This document shows positions 45,130 to 53,733 of a DNA stretch of 53,733 nucleotides, piece by piece. Made by a program: the position numbers and the translations under genes. The notes under the pieces are model-generated. The model made no database searches. It saw only the letters and a program-made list of their open reading frames with translations, and was not told where the DNA came from. This DNA is from Bradyrhizobium sp. ORS 375 (GTDB lineage: Bacteria; Pseudomonadota; Alphaproteobacteria; Rhizobiales; Xanthobacteraceae): assembly GCF_000239775.1 (NCBI RefSeq), contig NZ_CAFI01000480.1, positions 1 to 53,733 on the forward strand, given 5' to 3'. Position 1 is the first letter of the stretch. Each line of letters opens with the position of its first letter.

Positions 45130-45408
45130 ATGGTTCGTTCAGTCTGGAAAGGCCCGTTCGTCGAGGCGTCGCTGCTCAAGAAGGCAGATGCGGCGCGCGC
45201 GTCCGGCCGTCACGACGTCATCAAGATCTGGAGCCGCCGCTCGACCATCCTGCCGCAGTTCGTCGGCCTGACGTTCGGCGTCTACAACGGCCAGAAGCAC
45301 GTGCCGGTCGCGGTCAACGAGGAAATGGTTGGCCACAAGTTCGGCGAGTTCTCGCCGACCCGCACCTTCCACGGCCATTCGGGCGATAAGAAAGCCAAGA
45401 AGGCTTGA
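45130..45408 (+). CDS. rpsS: 30S ribosomal protein S19
   Basis: The 92-residue protein lies in the 30S head and bridges to the 50[52 protein letters not shown] and [19 protein letters not shown] are all family-diagnostic. AAGGAACGAC precedes the start. rplV follows after 10 nt. Confidence 0.98.
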
Positions 45409-45418
45409 GGATTAAGCG

Positions 45419-45799
45419 ATGAGCAAACCAAAGCGCGAACGGAGCCTCCCCGACAACGAGGCCAAGGCTGTGGCCCGGATGCTTCGGGTGAGCCCGCAGA
45501 AGCTGAACCTGGTGGCGCAGATGATCCGCGGCCGCAAGGCGTCGGCAGCCCTCGCCGACCTGCAGTTCTCGCGCAAGCGGATTGCGGTCGACGTCAAGAA
45601 GTGCCTGGAATCGGCGATCGCCAATGCCGAGAACAACCACGAGCTCGAGGTCGACGATCTCGTCGTCTCGCAGGCTTTCGTCGGCAAGGGAATCGTGATG
45701 AAGCGTTTCTCGCCGCGCGGCCGTGGCCGTTCGGGCCGAGTTTTCAAACCGTTTTCGCAGCTGACGATCATTGTTCGTCAGGTCGAGGCGAGCGCTTAA
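45419..45799 (+). CDS. rplV: 50S ribosomal protein L22
   Basis: The 126-residue protein extends a beta hairpin into the exit tunnel where macrolides bind. [33 protein letters not shown] and the hairpin [25 protein letters not shown] are conserved. TTGAGGATT is the ribosome-binding region. It is 21 nt ahead of rpsC. Confidence 0.98.
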   Translation: MSKPKRERSLPDNEAKAVARMLRVSPQKLNLVAQMIRGRKASAALADLQFSRKRIAVDVKKCLESAIANAENNHELEVDDLVVSQAFVGKGIVMKRFSPRGRGRSGRVFKPFSQLTIIVRQVEASA

Positions 45800-45820
45800 A
45801 CCGGGCGCTGGGAGAATACG

Positions 45821-46531
<711 letters not shown>

Positions 46532-46570
46532 TCGATCAGCCGCGACAGACAGGTTTGAGGGCTCAAAGCC

Positions 46571-46984
46571 ATGATGCAACCAAAGAAGACCAAGTTCCGA
46601 AAGGCGCATAAGGGCCGTATCCACGGCGTTGCGTCGTCGGGCGCGACGCTGGCCTTCGGCCAGTTCGGGCTGAAGGCGATGGAGCCGGATCGCGTCACCG
46701 CGCGCCAGATCGAGGCCGCCCGTCGTGCGCTGACCCGTCATATGAAGCGCGCCGGCCGCGTCTGGATCCGGGTGTTCCCGGATCTGCCGGTGTCGAAGAA
46801 GCCGGCCGAAGTCCGCATGGGCTCCGGCAAGGGTTCGCCGGAATTGTGGGTGGCTCGCGTCAAGCCGGGCCGGGTGATGTTCGAGATCGACGGCGTCAGC
46901 AACCAGATCGCCCGCGAGGCGCTGCTGCTGGCCGCTGCCAAGCTGCCGATCAAGACGCGCTTCGTCGAACGCATTGCGGAGTAA
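46571..46984 (+). CDS. rplP: 50S ribosomal protein L16
   Basis: The 137-residue protein contacts A-site tRNA and the elbow of the GTPase centre. It starts [19 protein letters not shown] and contains [33 protein letters not shown]. Two adjacent ATG codons are possible starts; the first gives the alphaproteobacterial N terminus. Its stop overlaps a potential ATG of rpmC. Confidence 0.98.
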   Translation: MMQPKKTKFRKAHKGRIHGVASSGATLAFGQFGLKAMEPDRVTARQIEAARRALTRHMKRAGRVWIRVFPDLPVSKKPAEVRMGSGKGSPELWVARVKPGRVMFEIDGVSNQIAREALLLAAAKLPIKTRFVERIAE

Positions 46985-46989
46985 TGGTC

Positions 46990-47196
46990 ATGGCCGAGAT
47001 GAAGATTGCCGACATTCGCGCGATGAGCCCCGACCAGATGGACGATGCGATCGTCAATCTGAAGAAGGAGCGCTTCAACCTGCGCTTCCAGCGCGCCACC
47101 GGGCAGCTCGAGAACACCGCCCGCCTGCGTGAGGCGCGCCGCGACATCGCCCGTATCAAGACCATCGCCGCGCAGCAGCGCGCCAAGACGAAGTAA
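46990..47196 (+). CDS. rpmC: 50S ribosomal protein L29
   Basis: The 68-residue protein lies at the tunnel exit beside L23. [43 protein letters not shown] is diagnostic. Two in-frame ATGs compete: 46984, which overlaps the rplP stop, and 46990. I prefer 46990 because GGAG (46978-46981) is at ideal distance from it; the alternative adds only Met-Val. Confidence 0.95.
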   Translation: MAEMKIADIRAMSPDQMDDAIVNLKKERFNLRFQRATGQLENTARLREARRDIARIKTIAAQQRAKTK

Positions 47197-47206
47197 GAGG
47201 CTCGAC

Positions 47207-47455
47207 ATGCCGAAACGGACCCTCCAGGGCGTGGTCGTCAGCGACAAGCAGGCCAAGACCGTGGTCGTGCGCGTCGACCGGCGCTTCACCCACCCGATCT
47301 ACAAGAAGACCATCCGCCGCTCGAAGAACTACCATGCTCACGACGAGAGCAACGAGTTCAAGCCGGGCGACATGGTCTGGATCGAGGAGAGCAAGCCGAT
47401 CTCCAAGCTCAAGCGCTGGACCGTGGTCCGCGGCGAGCACAAGAAAACCGCCTGA
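47207..47455 (+). CDS. rpsQ: 30S ribosomal protein S17
   Basis: The 82-residue OB-fold protein binds 16S rRNA early in 30S assembly. [47 protein letters not shown] is conserved. I chose ATG 47207, preceded by AGAGG; the longer in-frame extension upstream overlaps rpmC and is not family-like. A 100-nt spacer without a gene follows before rplN. Confidence 0.97.
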   Translation: MPKRTLQGVVVSDKQAKTVVVRVDRRFTHPIYKKTIRRSKNYHAHDESNEFKPGDMVWIEESKPISKLKRWTVVRGEHKKTA

Positions 47456-47555
47456 GGCGCGTGACGCGGCCCTGATCGAAGGGGCCGGTTTCGCTTTCGG
47501 GATCATAAAAGGCGCAGCTTTCCTGCGCAGCAGATGAAGAGGACGAGGTGCATCA

Positions 47556-47924
47556 ATGATTCAGATGCAGACCAACCTCGACGTGGCCGATAATTCCGGC
47601 GCACGCCGTGTTATGTGTATCAAGGTGCTGGGCGGCTCGAAGCGCCGCTATGCCACCGTCGGCGACATCATCGTGGTGTCGATCAAGGAAGCCATTCCGC
47701 GTGGCAAGGTGAAGAAGGGCGACGTCATGAAGGCCGTCGTGGTGCGCGTCCGCAAGGACATCCGCCGCGCCGACGGCTCGGTGATCCGCTTCGACCGCAA
47801 CGCCGCCGTCCTGATCAACAACCAGTCCGAGCCGGTCGGCACCCGTATCTTCGGGCCGGTGCCGCGCGAGCTGCGCGCCAAGAACCACATGAAGATCATT
47901 TCGCTCGCGCCGGAGGTGCTGTGA
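47556..47924 (+). CDS. rplN: 50S ribosomal protein L14
   Basis: The 122-residue protein forms an intersubunit bridge. [37 protein letters not shown] and [24 protein letters not shown] are diagnostic. GAGGTGCATCA precedes the ATG. Its TGA overlaps the rplX ATG by one base. The 100-nt gap to rpsQ is the likely start of the spc half of the cluster. Confidence 0.98.
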   Translation: MIQMQTNLDVADNSGARRVMCIKVLGGSKRRYATVGDIIVVSIKEAIPRGKVKKGDVMKAVVVRVRKDIRRADGSVIRFDRNAAVLINNQSEPVGTRIFGPVPRELRAKNHMKIISLAPEVL

Positions 47925-48230
47925 TGGCTGCCAAGATCCGCAAGGGCGACAAGGTGATCGTCCTGACCGGTCGCGACAAGGGTCGCACCGGCGAGGTGTT
48001 CGAGGTGCGTCCGGACGCCGGCACGGCGCTGGTGCGCGGTATCAACCTGGTGAAGCGTCACCAGAAGCAGACGCAGAACCAGGAGGGCGGCATCATCACC
48101 AAGGAAGCGCCGATCAACCTGTCCAACGTCGCCTACGTCGGCAAGGACGGCAAGCCGACGCGCATCGGATTCAAGATTCAGGCGGACGGCAAGAAGGTCC
48201 GCGTTGCCAAGAGCTCGGGAGTTGAGATCG

Positions 48231-48238
<8 letters not shown>
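47924..48238 (+). CDS. rplX: 50S ribosomal protein L24
   Basis: The 104-residue protein starts 50S assembly. Its KOW motif is [25 protein letters not shown], followed by [44 protein letters not shown] within the end of rplN serves as ribosome-binding site. It overlaps rplN by one base and rplE by eight bases. Confidence 0.98.
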
Positions 48239-48788
<550 letters not shown>

Positions 48789-48834
48789 GCAGCTGACTTC
48801 TAGCTTCTCAAACGCGGATACCCAGGAGCCAAGC

Positions 48835-49140
48835 ATGGCAAAGAAGAGTTCAGTCGAGAAGAACAACCGGCGCAAGAAGATGGCGAAGAACGCCGCTCCG
48901 AAGCGCGCCCGGTTGAAGGCGATCATCGCCGACAAGGAAAAGCCGATGGAGGAGCGCTTCGCCGCGACCCTGAAGCTGGCCGAAATGCCGCGCAACTCGT
49001 CGACCACCCGCATCCGCAACCGGTGCGAGCTGACGGGCCGTCCGCGGTCGAACTACCGCAAGAACAAGCTGAGCCGCATCGCGCTTCGCGAGCTCGGCTC
49101 CAAGGGCCTGGTTCCGGGCCTCGTGAAGTCGAGCTGGTAA
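48835..49140 (+). CDS. rpsN: 30S ribosomal protein S14
   Basis: The 101-residue protein of the 30S head is the long, zinc-free form: the zinc-ligand cysteines of the short form are absent, with a single Cys in [31 protein letters not shown]. The N terminus is basic ([18 protein letters not shown]). CAGGAGCCAAGC precedes the ATG. No paralogous zinc-dependent copy is in the window. Confidence 0.98.
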   Translation: MAKKSSVEKNNRRKKMAKNAAPKRARLKAIIADKEKPMEERFAATLKLAEMPRNSSTTRIRNRCELTGRPRSNYRKNKLSRIALRELGSKGLVPGLVKSSW

Positions 49141-49152
49141 GGAGGGTCGAAC

Positions 49153-49551
49153 ATGTCAACGCACGATCCCATCAGCGATCTGATCACCCGCATCCGCAAC
49201 GCGCAGATGCGCTCGAAGTCGAAGGTCACGACCCCCGGCTCGAAGATGCGCGCCAGCGTGCTCGAGGTGCTGAAGTCCGAGGGCTACATCCGTGGCTATG
49301 CCACCATGGAGCATCCGTCGGGCCGCAGCGAGATCGAGATCGAGCTGAAGTATTTCGACGGCGAGCCCGTCATCCGCGAGATCGAGCGGGTCTCCAAGCC
49401 CGGCCGGCGCGTCTACACCTCGGTGAAGAACCTGCCGCGCGTGAACAACGGGCTCGGAATTTCTGTTTTGTCGACGCCGAAGGGAATCATGGCCGACCAT
49501 AGCGCGCGTGACGCGAATGTCGGCGGTGAAGTTCTCTTCACGGTGTTCTAA
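49153..49551 (+). CDS. rpsH: 30S ribosomal protein S8
   Basis: The 132-residue protein organises the 16S central domain. [25 protein letters not shown] and [28 protein letters not shown] are conserved. In E. coli S8 represses the spc operon by binding the rplE mRNA; I did not find an obvious mimic here. AAGGAGGGTCG precedes the start. Confidence 0.98.
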   Translation: MSTHDPISDLITRIRNAQMRSKSKVTTPGSKMRASVLEVLKSEGYIRGYATMEHPSGRSEIEIELKYFDGEPVIREIERVSKPGRRVYTSVKNLPRVNNGLGISVLSTPKGIMADHSARDANVGGEVLFTVF

Positions 49552-49564
49552 GAAGGATTGAGCC

Positions 49565-50098
49565 ATGTCACGAATTGGCAAGAAGCCTGTGACGGTGCCG
49601 TCCGGTGTGACCGCCACCGTCGACGGTCAGACCGTCAAGATGAAGGGCCCGAAGGGTCAGCTTCAGTTCCTCGTCCATGACGACGTCGAGGTGAAGTTCG
49701 AGAACGGCCAGGTCAAGGTTGCCCCGCGCGCCGAGACCAAGCGCGCCCGCTCGCTCTACGGCACCGCCCGCGCCCAGATCGCCAACCTGGTCGAGGGCGT
49801 CACCAAGGGCTTCGAGAAGAAGCTCGAGATCACCGGCGTCGGCTACCGCGCCGCGATGCAGGGCAAGAACCTGCAGCTCGCGCTCGGCTACAGCCACGAC
49901 GTCGTCTACCAGATCCCGGAAGGCATCACGATCGCCGTGCCGAAGCCGACCGAGATCACGATCACGGGCATCGACCCGCAGCGCGTCGGCCAGGTGGCCG
50001 CCGAAATCCGCGCCTACCGGCCGCCGGAGCCCTACAAGGGCAAGGGCGTGAAGTACGCGGGTGAATTCATCTTCCGCAAGGAAGGCAAGAAGAAGTAA
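49565..50098 (+). CDS. rplF: 50S ribosomal protein L6
   Basis: The 177-residue protein lies near the sarcin-ricin loop. It starts [31 protein letters not shown] and ends with [47 protein letters not shown], including the conserved [20 protein letters not shown] precedes the ATG. Confidence 0.98.
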   Translation: MSRIGKKPVTVPSGVTATVDGQTVKMKGPKGQLQFLVHDDVEVKFENGQVKVAPRAETKRARSLYGTARAQIANLVEGVTKGFEKKLEITGVGYRAAMQGKNLQLALGYSHDVVYQIPEGITIAVPKPTEITITGIDPQRVGQVAAEIRAYRPPEPYKGKGVKYAGEFIFRKEGKKK

Positions 50099-50109
50099 CG
50101 GAGCCGGAC

Positions 50110-50472
50110 ATGTCGAGAGCAAAGGTTACGAATGCCCGGCGCAAGCAGCGCGTGAGGCTGTCGCTGCGCCGCTCCGCCGGCGGCCGGCCCCGTCTGTCGG
50201 TGTTCCGTTCGTCGAAGCACATCTACGCTCAGGTCATCGACGATCAGAAGGGCGAGACGCTCGCCTCGGCGTCGTCGATGGAGAAGGAGATGCGTTCGGC
50301 CGGCAACACCGGTGCCGACATCGATGCGGCGAAGGCGGTGGGCAAGCTGCTCGCCGAGCGCGCGGTGAAGGCGGGCATCAAGGAAGTCGTGTTCGATCGC
50401 GGCGGCTATCTCTATCACGGGCGCGTCAAGGCCCTGGCCGACGCGGCGCGCGAGAGCGGGCTGAGCTTCTAA
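50110..50472 (+). CDS. rplR: 50S ribosomal protein L18
   Basis: The 120-residue protein binds 5S rRNA with L5. The basic N terminus [36 protein letters not shown] and [31 protein letters not shown] are diagnostic. CGGAGCC precedes the ATG. rpsE starts 48 nt after its stop. Confidence 0.98.
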   Translation: MSRAKVTNARRKQRVRLSLRRSAGGRPRLSVFRSSKHIYAQVIDDQKGETLASASSMEKEMRSAGNTGADIDAAKAVGKLLAERAVKAGIKEVVFDRGGYLYHGRVKALADAARESGLSF

Positions 50473-50520
50473 CATCATTGGATTTGGGCGCGAGAGCCCC
50501 ACAGAAGATTGGATAGCACC

Positions 50521-51093
50521 ATGGCAGGTGAACGGGAACGAGGCGGTCGCGATCGCAAGGAGCGCGAGGAGCGCGACAGCGAGTTCGTCGACAAGCTCGT
50601 CCACATCAACCGAGTCGCGAAGGTCGTGAAGGGCGGTAAGCGCTTCGGCTTTGCGGCGCTCGTCGTGATCGGCGATCAGAAGGGCCGGGTCGGTTTCGGC
50701 CACGGCAAGGCGCGCGAAGTGCCGGAGGCGATCCGCAAGGCAACCGACTCCGCCAAGCGCAACCTCACCCGCGTCGCGCTGCGCGAGGGCCGCACCCTGC
50801 ACCACGACATCTTCGGTCGTCACGGTGCGGGCCGCGTCTATCTGCGTGCGGCTCCGGCCGGTACCGGCATCATCGCCGGCGGCCCGATGCGCGCCGTGTT
50901 CGAGACGCTGGGCATCCAGGACGTGGTGGCGAAGTCGATCGGCTCGTCCAACCCGTACAACATGGTGCGCGCGACCTTCAACGCGCTGAAGCACCAGGAT
51001 AGCCCGCGCTCGGTCGCTGCCCGCCGCAACATCAAGGTGTCGACCCTGCAGGCCCGCCGCGTCGGTGGCGATGCCGAGGCAGCCGCCGACTAA
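50521..51093 (+). CDS. rpsE: 30S ribosomal protein S5
   Basis: The 190-residue protein acts in decoding fidelity. The dsRBD-like part reads [42 protein letters not shown]; the loop VKGGKRF is the region where spectinomycin resistance arises and looks unaltered. An Arg/Glu-rich N-terminal stretch ([20 protein letters not shown]) is longer than in E. coli and common in this group. I chose ATG 50521 over an in-frame TTG four codons earlier. Confidence 0.97.
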   Translation: MAGERERGGRDRKEREERDSEFVDKLVHINRVAKVVKGGKRFGFAALVVIGDQKGRVGFGHGKAREVPEAIRKATDSAKRNLTRVALREGRTLHHDIFGRHGAGRVYLRAAPAGTGIIAGGPMRAVFETLGIQDVVAKSIGSSNPYNMVRATFNALKHQDSPRSVAARRNIKVSTLQARRVGGDAEAAAD

Positions 51094-51138
51094 CGAACGC
51101 GCGCCGCCACCGGCTGGCGCATCTCGGAGTTAAGGACA

Positions 51139-51330
51139 ATGGCTAGCGCCAAGACGATCAAGATCGAGCAGATCGGCAGCCCGATCCGCCGGCATCACTC
51201 GCAGCGCGAGACGCTGATCGGGTTGAAGCTCAACAAGATCGGCCGGGTGACCGAGCTGCCGGATACGCCGGCGGTCCGCGGCATGATCACCAAGGTTCAT
51301 CATCTCGTCCGCATCGTCGACGAGAAGTAA
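51139..51330 (+). CDS. rpmD: 50S ribosomal protein L30
   Basis: The 63-residue protein reads [56 protein letters not shown], matching the bacterial L30 pattern of GLxLxKxxxxxxxxDTPxxRGMxxxxxHLV. It lies 45 nt after rpsE and 11 nt before rplO. Confidence 0.98.
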   Translation: MASAKTIKIEQIGSPIRRHHSQRETLIGLKLNKIGRVTELPDTPAVRGMITKVHHLVRIVDEK

Positions 51331-51341
51331 GGAGAAGGGCG

Positions 51342-51827
51342 ATGAAGCTCAGCGATATCGCCGACAACGCCGGCGCGCGCAAGAAGCGCATGCGCGTCGG
51401 CCGCGGCATCGGCTCCGGCAAGGGCAAGACGTCCGGCCGTGGCGGCAAGGGCCAGACCGCGCGCTCCGGCGTGCGCATCAAGGGCTTCGAGGGCGGTCAG
51501 ATGCCGATGCATCGCCGTCTGCCGAAGCGCGGCTTCAACAACATCTTCGCGCTCGATTTCGTCGAGATCAATCTCGACCGGATCCAGCAGGCGATCGATG
51601 CCAAGAAGCTGGACGCCGGCAGTGTGATCAATGCCGAATCCCTGGTGAAGTCCGGCGCCCTGCGCCGCGCCAAGGACGGCGTGCGTCTGCTCGGCCGCGG
51701 CGAGCTCAAGGCCAAGATCAACATCGAGGTGCACGGCGCCTCGAAGTCGGCGATCGCGGCGGTCGAGAAAGCCGGCGGCACCGTCAAGCTCCTGGCTCCG
51801 GCCAAGGACGAAGGCGAAGCGGCGTAA
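51342..51827 (+). CDS. rplO: 50S ribosomal protein L15
   Basis: The 161-residue protein starts [43 protein letters not shown], the conserved glycine-rich extension that threads the 23S core, followed by the globular domain ([20 protein letters not shown]). AAGGAGAAGG precedes the ATG. A 157-nt structured gap separates it from secY. Confidence 0.98.
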   Translation: MKLSDIADNAGARKKRMRVGRGIGSGKGKTSGRGGKGQTARSGVRIKGFEGGQMPMHRRLPKRGFNNIFALDFVEINLDRIQQAIDAKKLDAGSVINAESLVKSGALRRAKDGVRLLGRGELKAKINIEVHGASKSAIAAVEKAGGTVKLLAPAKDEGEAA

Positions 51828-51984
51828 CTTCTGCGTCATCGCCCCTCCACAGGCTCAGGCTTGGCGGGGCAGGGCGATGGACAGAATGCGTCTGCGCACC
51901 AGATAATATCCGACGTCTGCCCAAGCCCCGCGAGCCCTCGCGGGGCTGATGCGGTCAAGAACGGGCGGCGGGAGAAAGCTAGAT
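51828..51984. promoter_or_regulatory. Structured spacer between rplO and secY
   Basis: A perfect 11-bp stem AGCCCCGCGAG (51924-51934) / CTCGCGGGGCT (51937-51947) sits near the 3' end without a U-tract. Upstream, CATCGCCC (51837-51844) pairs with GGGCGATG (51872-51879). A segment GGCTTGG near 51858-51864 could instead pair with CCAAGCC (51922-51928), disrupting the main stem. This could be an attenuator-like or processing element controlling secY; function is inferred only from base pairing. Confidence 0.4.
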
Positions 51985-53316
51985 ATGGCCTCAGCAGCGG
52001 AACAACTTGCGGCAAACCTCAATTTCGGCGCGCTTGCAAAAGCCGATGAGCTGAAGAAGCGCATCTGGTTCACCCTCGGCGCGCTGTTGGTCTACCGCCT
52101 CGGCACCTATATTCCGCTGCCCGGCATCGACCCGAACATCTGGGATTCGGTGTTCCGCACCCAGGCCGGCGGCATCCTCGGCATGTTCAACATGTTCGCC
52201 GGCGGCGGCATCCACCGCATGGCGATCTTCGCTCTGAACATCATGCCGTACATCTCGGCATCGATCATCATCCAGCTCCTGACCACGGTCTCGCCGCAGC
52301 TCGAAGCCCTCAAGAAAGAGGGCGAGGCCGGCCGCAAGATGCTGAACCAGTATACCCGCTACCTGACGGTGATCCTGGCCGCCGTGCAGTCCTACGGCAT
52401 CGCCGTGGGCCTGGAGGGCGCCGGCAACGTCGTGGCCGATCCCGGCCTGTTCTTCCGCCTGTCGACCGCGATCACGCTGACCGGCGGAACCATGTTCCTG
52501 ATGTGGCTGGGCGAGCAGATCACCTCGCGCGGCATCGGCAACGGCATCTCGCTGATCATCCTGTCCGGCATCGTCGCTGAGCTGCCGTCGGCGCTCGCCA
52601 ACATGCTCGAACTCGGCCGCCAGGGCGCGCTGTCGACCGGTCTGATCCTGATCGTCATCATCATGGCGGTCGCCGTGATCGCCTTCATCGTGTTCATGGA
52701 GCGCGCCCAGCGCCGGCTGCTGATCCAGTATCCGAAGCGCCAGGTCGGCAACAAGATGTTCGAGGGCCAGTCCTCGCATCTGCCGCTGAAGCTGAACACC
52801 TCCGGCGTGATTCCGCCGATCTTCGCCTCGTCGCTGCTGCTGCTGCCGACCACGGTCGCCAACTTCAACGCCGGTAAGGGGCCCGAGTGGTTCCAGTGGA
52901 TCACCACCCAGCTCGGCCACGGCCGGCCGCTGTTCCTGGTGCTCTATCTGGCGCTGATCCTGTTCTTCGCCTTCTTCTACACCGCCATCGTGTTCAACCC
53001 GACCGAGACGGCCGACAATCTGAAGAAGCATGGCGGCTTCATCCCGGGCATCCGCCCCGGTGAGCGCACTGCGGAATACATCGATTATGTGCTGTCCCGG
53101 ATCACCGTGCTCGGCGCCATCTATCTGGCGATCGTGTGTCTGATCCCGGAAATTCTGATTTCCTACGCTTCCGTCCCGTTCTACTTTGGTGGCACTTCGC
53201 TTCTGATCGTGGTCAGCGTTACGATGGATACCGTGGCGCAGGTTCAGGGTTATCTGCTCGCCCATCAGTACGAGGGGCTGATCAGGAAGTCGAAGCTGCG
53301 GGGTCGCCGCCGCTGA
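51985..53316 (+). CDS. secY: Preprotein translocase subunit SecY
   Basis: The 443-residue integral membrane protein is the channel of the Sec translocon, with about ten hydrophobic spans. Landmarks are TLGALLVYRLGTYIPLPGID (first span and plug entry), PYISASIIIQLLTTVSPQLE, the cytoplasmic loop ERAQRRLLIQYPKRQVGNKMF and GYLLAHQYEGLIRKSKLRGRR at the C terminus. I chose ATG 51985, preceded by GGGAGAAAG, over an upstream in-frame start. It pairs with SecE at 15379. adk follows after 88 nt. Confidence 0.98.
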   Translation: MASAAEQLAANLNFGALAKADELKKRIWFTLGALLVYRLGTYIPLPGIDPNIWDSVFRTQAGGILGMFNMFAGGGIHRMAIFALNIMPYISASIIIQLLTTVSPQLEALKKEGEAGRKMLNQYTRYLTVILAAVQSYGIAVGLEGAGNVVADPGLFFRLSTAITLTGGTMFLMWLGEQITSRGIGNGISLIILSGIVAELPSALANMLELGRQGALSTGLILIVIIMAVAVIAFIVFMERAQRRLLIQYPKRQVGNKMFEGQSSHLPLKLNTSGVIPPIFASSLLLLPTTVANFNAGKGPEWFQWITTQLGHGRPLFLVLYLALILFFAFFYTAIVFNPTETADNLKKHGGFIPGIRPGERTAEYIDYVLSRITVLGAIYLAIVCLIPEILISYASVPFYFGGTSLLIVVSVTMDTVAQVQGYLLAHQYEGLIRKSKLRGRRR

Positions 53317-53404
53317 CAGCGGCGGATCGCGGCCCGGGAACCAAAAAGCCAAGAACAAGGTGTGCGGGAGGATCGCTCACCGTGTGCCGGGGGGCGGAAA
53401 TTAG

Positions 53405-53733
53405 ATGAGACTCATTCTCTTGGGACCGCCCGGATCGGGCAAGGGCACGCAGGCGCAGCGCCTGGTTCAGCAGCACGGCATCGTTCAGCTCTCGACCGGC
53501 GACATGCTGCGCGCCGCGGTGGCGGCGCAGACGCCGATCGGGCTGAAGGCCAAGGACATCATGGCGGCCGGCGGCCTGGTGCCGGACGAGGTCGTCGTCG
53601 GCATCATTGCCGACCGGATCGAGCAGCCCGACGCCGCCAACGGCTTCATCCTGGACGGCTTCCCGCGCACAGTGCCGCAGGCCGAGGCGCTGGATGCGCT
53701 GCTCAAGCAGAAGCAGATGAATCTCGACGCCGT
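53405..53733 (+). CDS. adk: Adenylate kinase, N-terminal part (runs off the window)
   Basis: The first 109 codons are present. [21 protein letters not shown] contains the P-loop GPPGSGKGT (7-15). [19 protein letters not shown] is the AMP-binding segment and [17 protein letters not shown] holds the conserved DGFPR. The enzyme balances ATP, ADP and AMP. Its place directly after secY is the standard spc arrangement. GGCGGA is upstream of the ATG. The LID domain and C terminus lie beyond the window, so completeness cannot be judged. Confidence 0.96.
   Translation, partial: MRLILLGPPGSGKGTQAQRLVQQHGIVQLSTGDMLRAAVAAQTPIGLKAKDIMAAGGLVPDEVVVGIIADRIEQPDAANGFILDGFPRTVPQAEALDALLKQKQMNLDA

Overview
The window reads as a piece of a high-GC alphaproteobacterial chromosome, most likely Bradyrhizobium or a close Nitrobacteraceae relative. 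The protein sequences are of that type, the order tRNA-Trp, secE-nusG, rplKA, rplJL, rpoBC, str, S10, spc is intact in outline, and the intergenic spaces carry the dense families of long palindromes seen in that group. The genus call is an inference from sequence character, not from a search.

Positions 1-11630 are accessory metabolism. A chemotaxis-receptor tail is followed by a class III CoA-transferase, then a TetR regulator divergent from an acyl-CoA dehydrogenase and an APH-fold kinase. Beyond a repeat-filled gap lie an SDR divergent from a histidine phosphatase, a second SDR, and a beta-lactamase-fold esterase. The adjacent dehydrogenase and kinase are the two halves of the fused eukaryotic ACAD10/ACAD11 proteins and resemble LvaC/LvaA of levulinate catabolism. 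The whole set is best read as a CoA-thioester pathway, possibly for 4-hydroxyacyl-CoAs passing through a phosphorylated intermediate. A GTTTCAAAC element occurs at both divergent promoters.

Positions 11796-31223 hold the tRNA-Trp and the transcription/translation cluster secE-nusG, rplK-rplA, rplJ-rplL, rpoB-rpoC. It is interrupted by cargo: an orphan LivK-type binding protein and a PAS-PAS-GGDEF cyclase before secE, and a 2-hydroxyacid dehydrogenase plus an unknown membrane protein between rplA and rplJ. Terminators follow rplA and rpoC.

Positions 31560-37151 separate rpoC from rpsL. They encode an amine-oxidase/methyltransferase fusion, an ABC half-transporter with highly acidic tails at both ends, and a convergent FAD monooxygenase. 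This is the least explained group in the window.

Positions 37542-53733 are the str operon (rpsL-rpsG-fusA-tuf) followed by the complete S10 and spc gene order from rpsJ to secY, ending inside adk. Spacing is tight, with several start/stop overlaps. Two odd spacers are a palindromic repeat between tuf and rpsJ and a structured 157-nt gap between rplO and secY. No CRISPR array, insertion sequence, phage gene or rRNA gene was seen.
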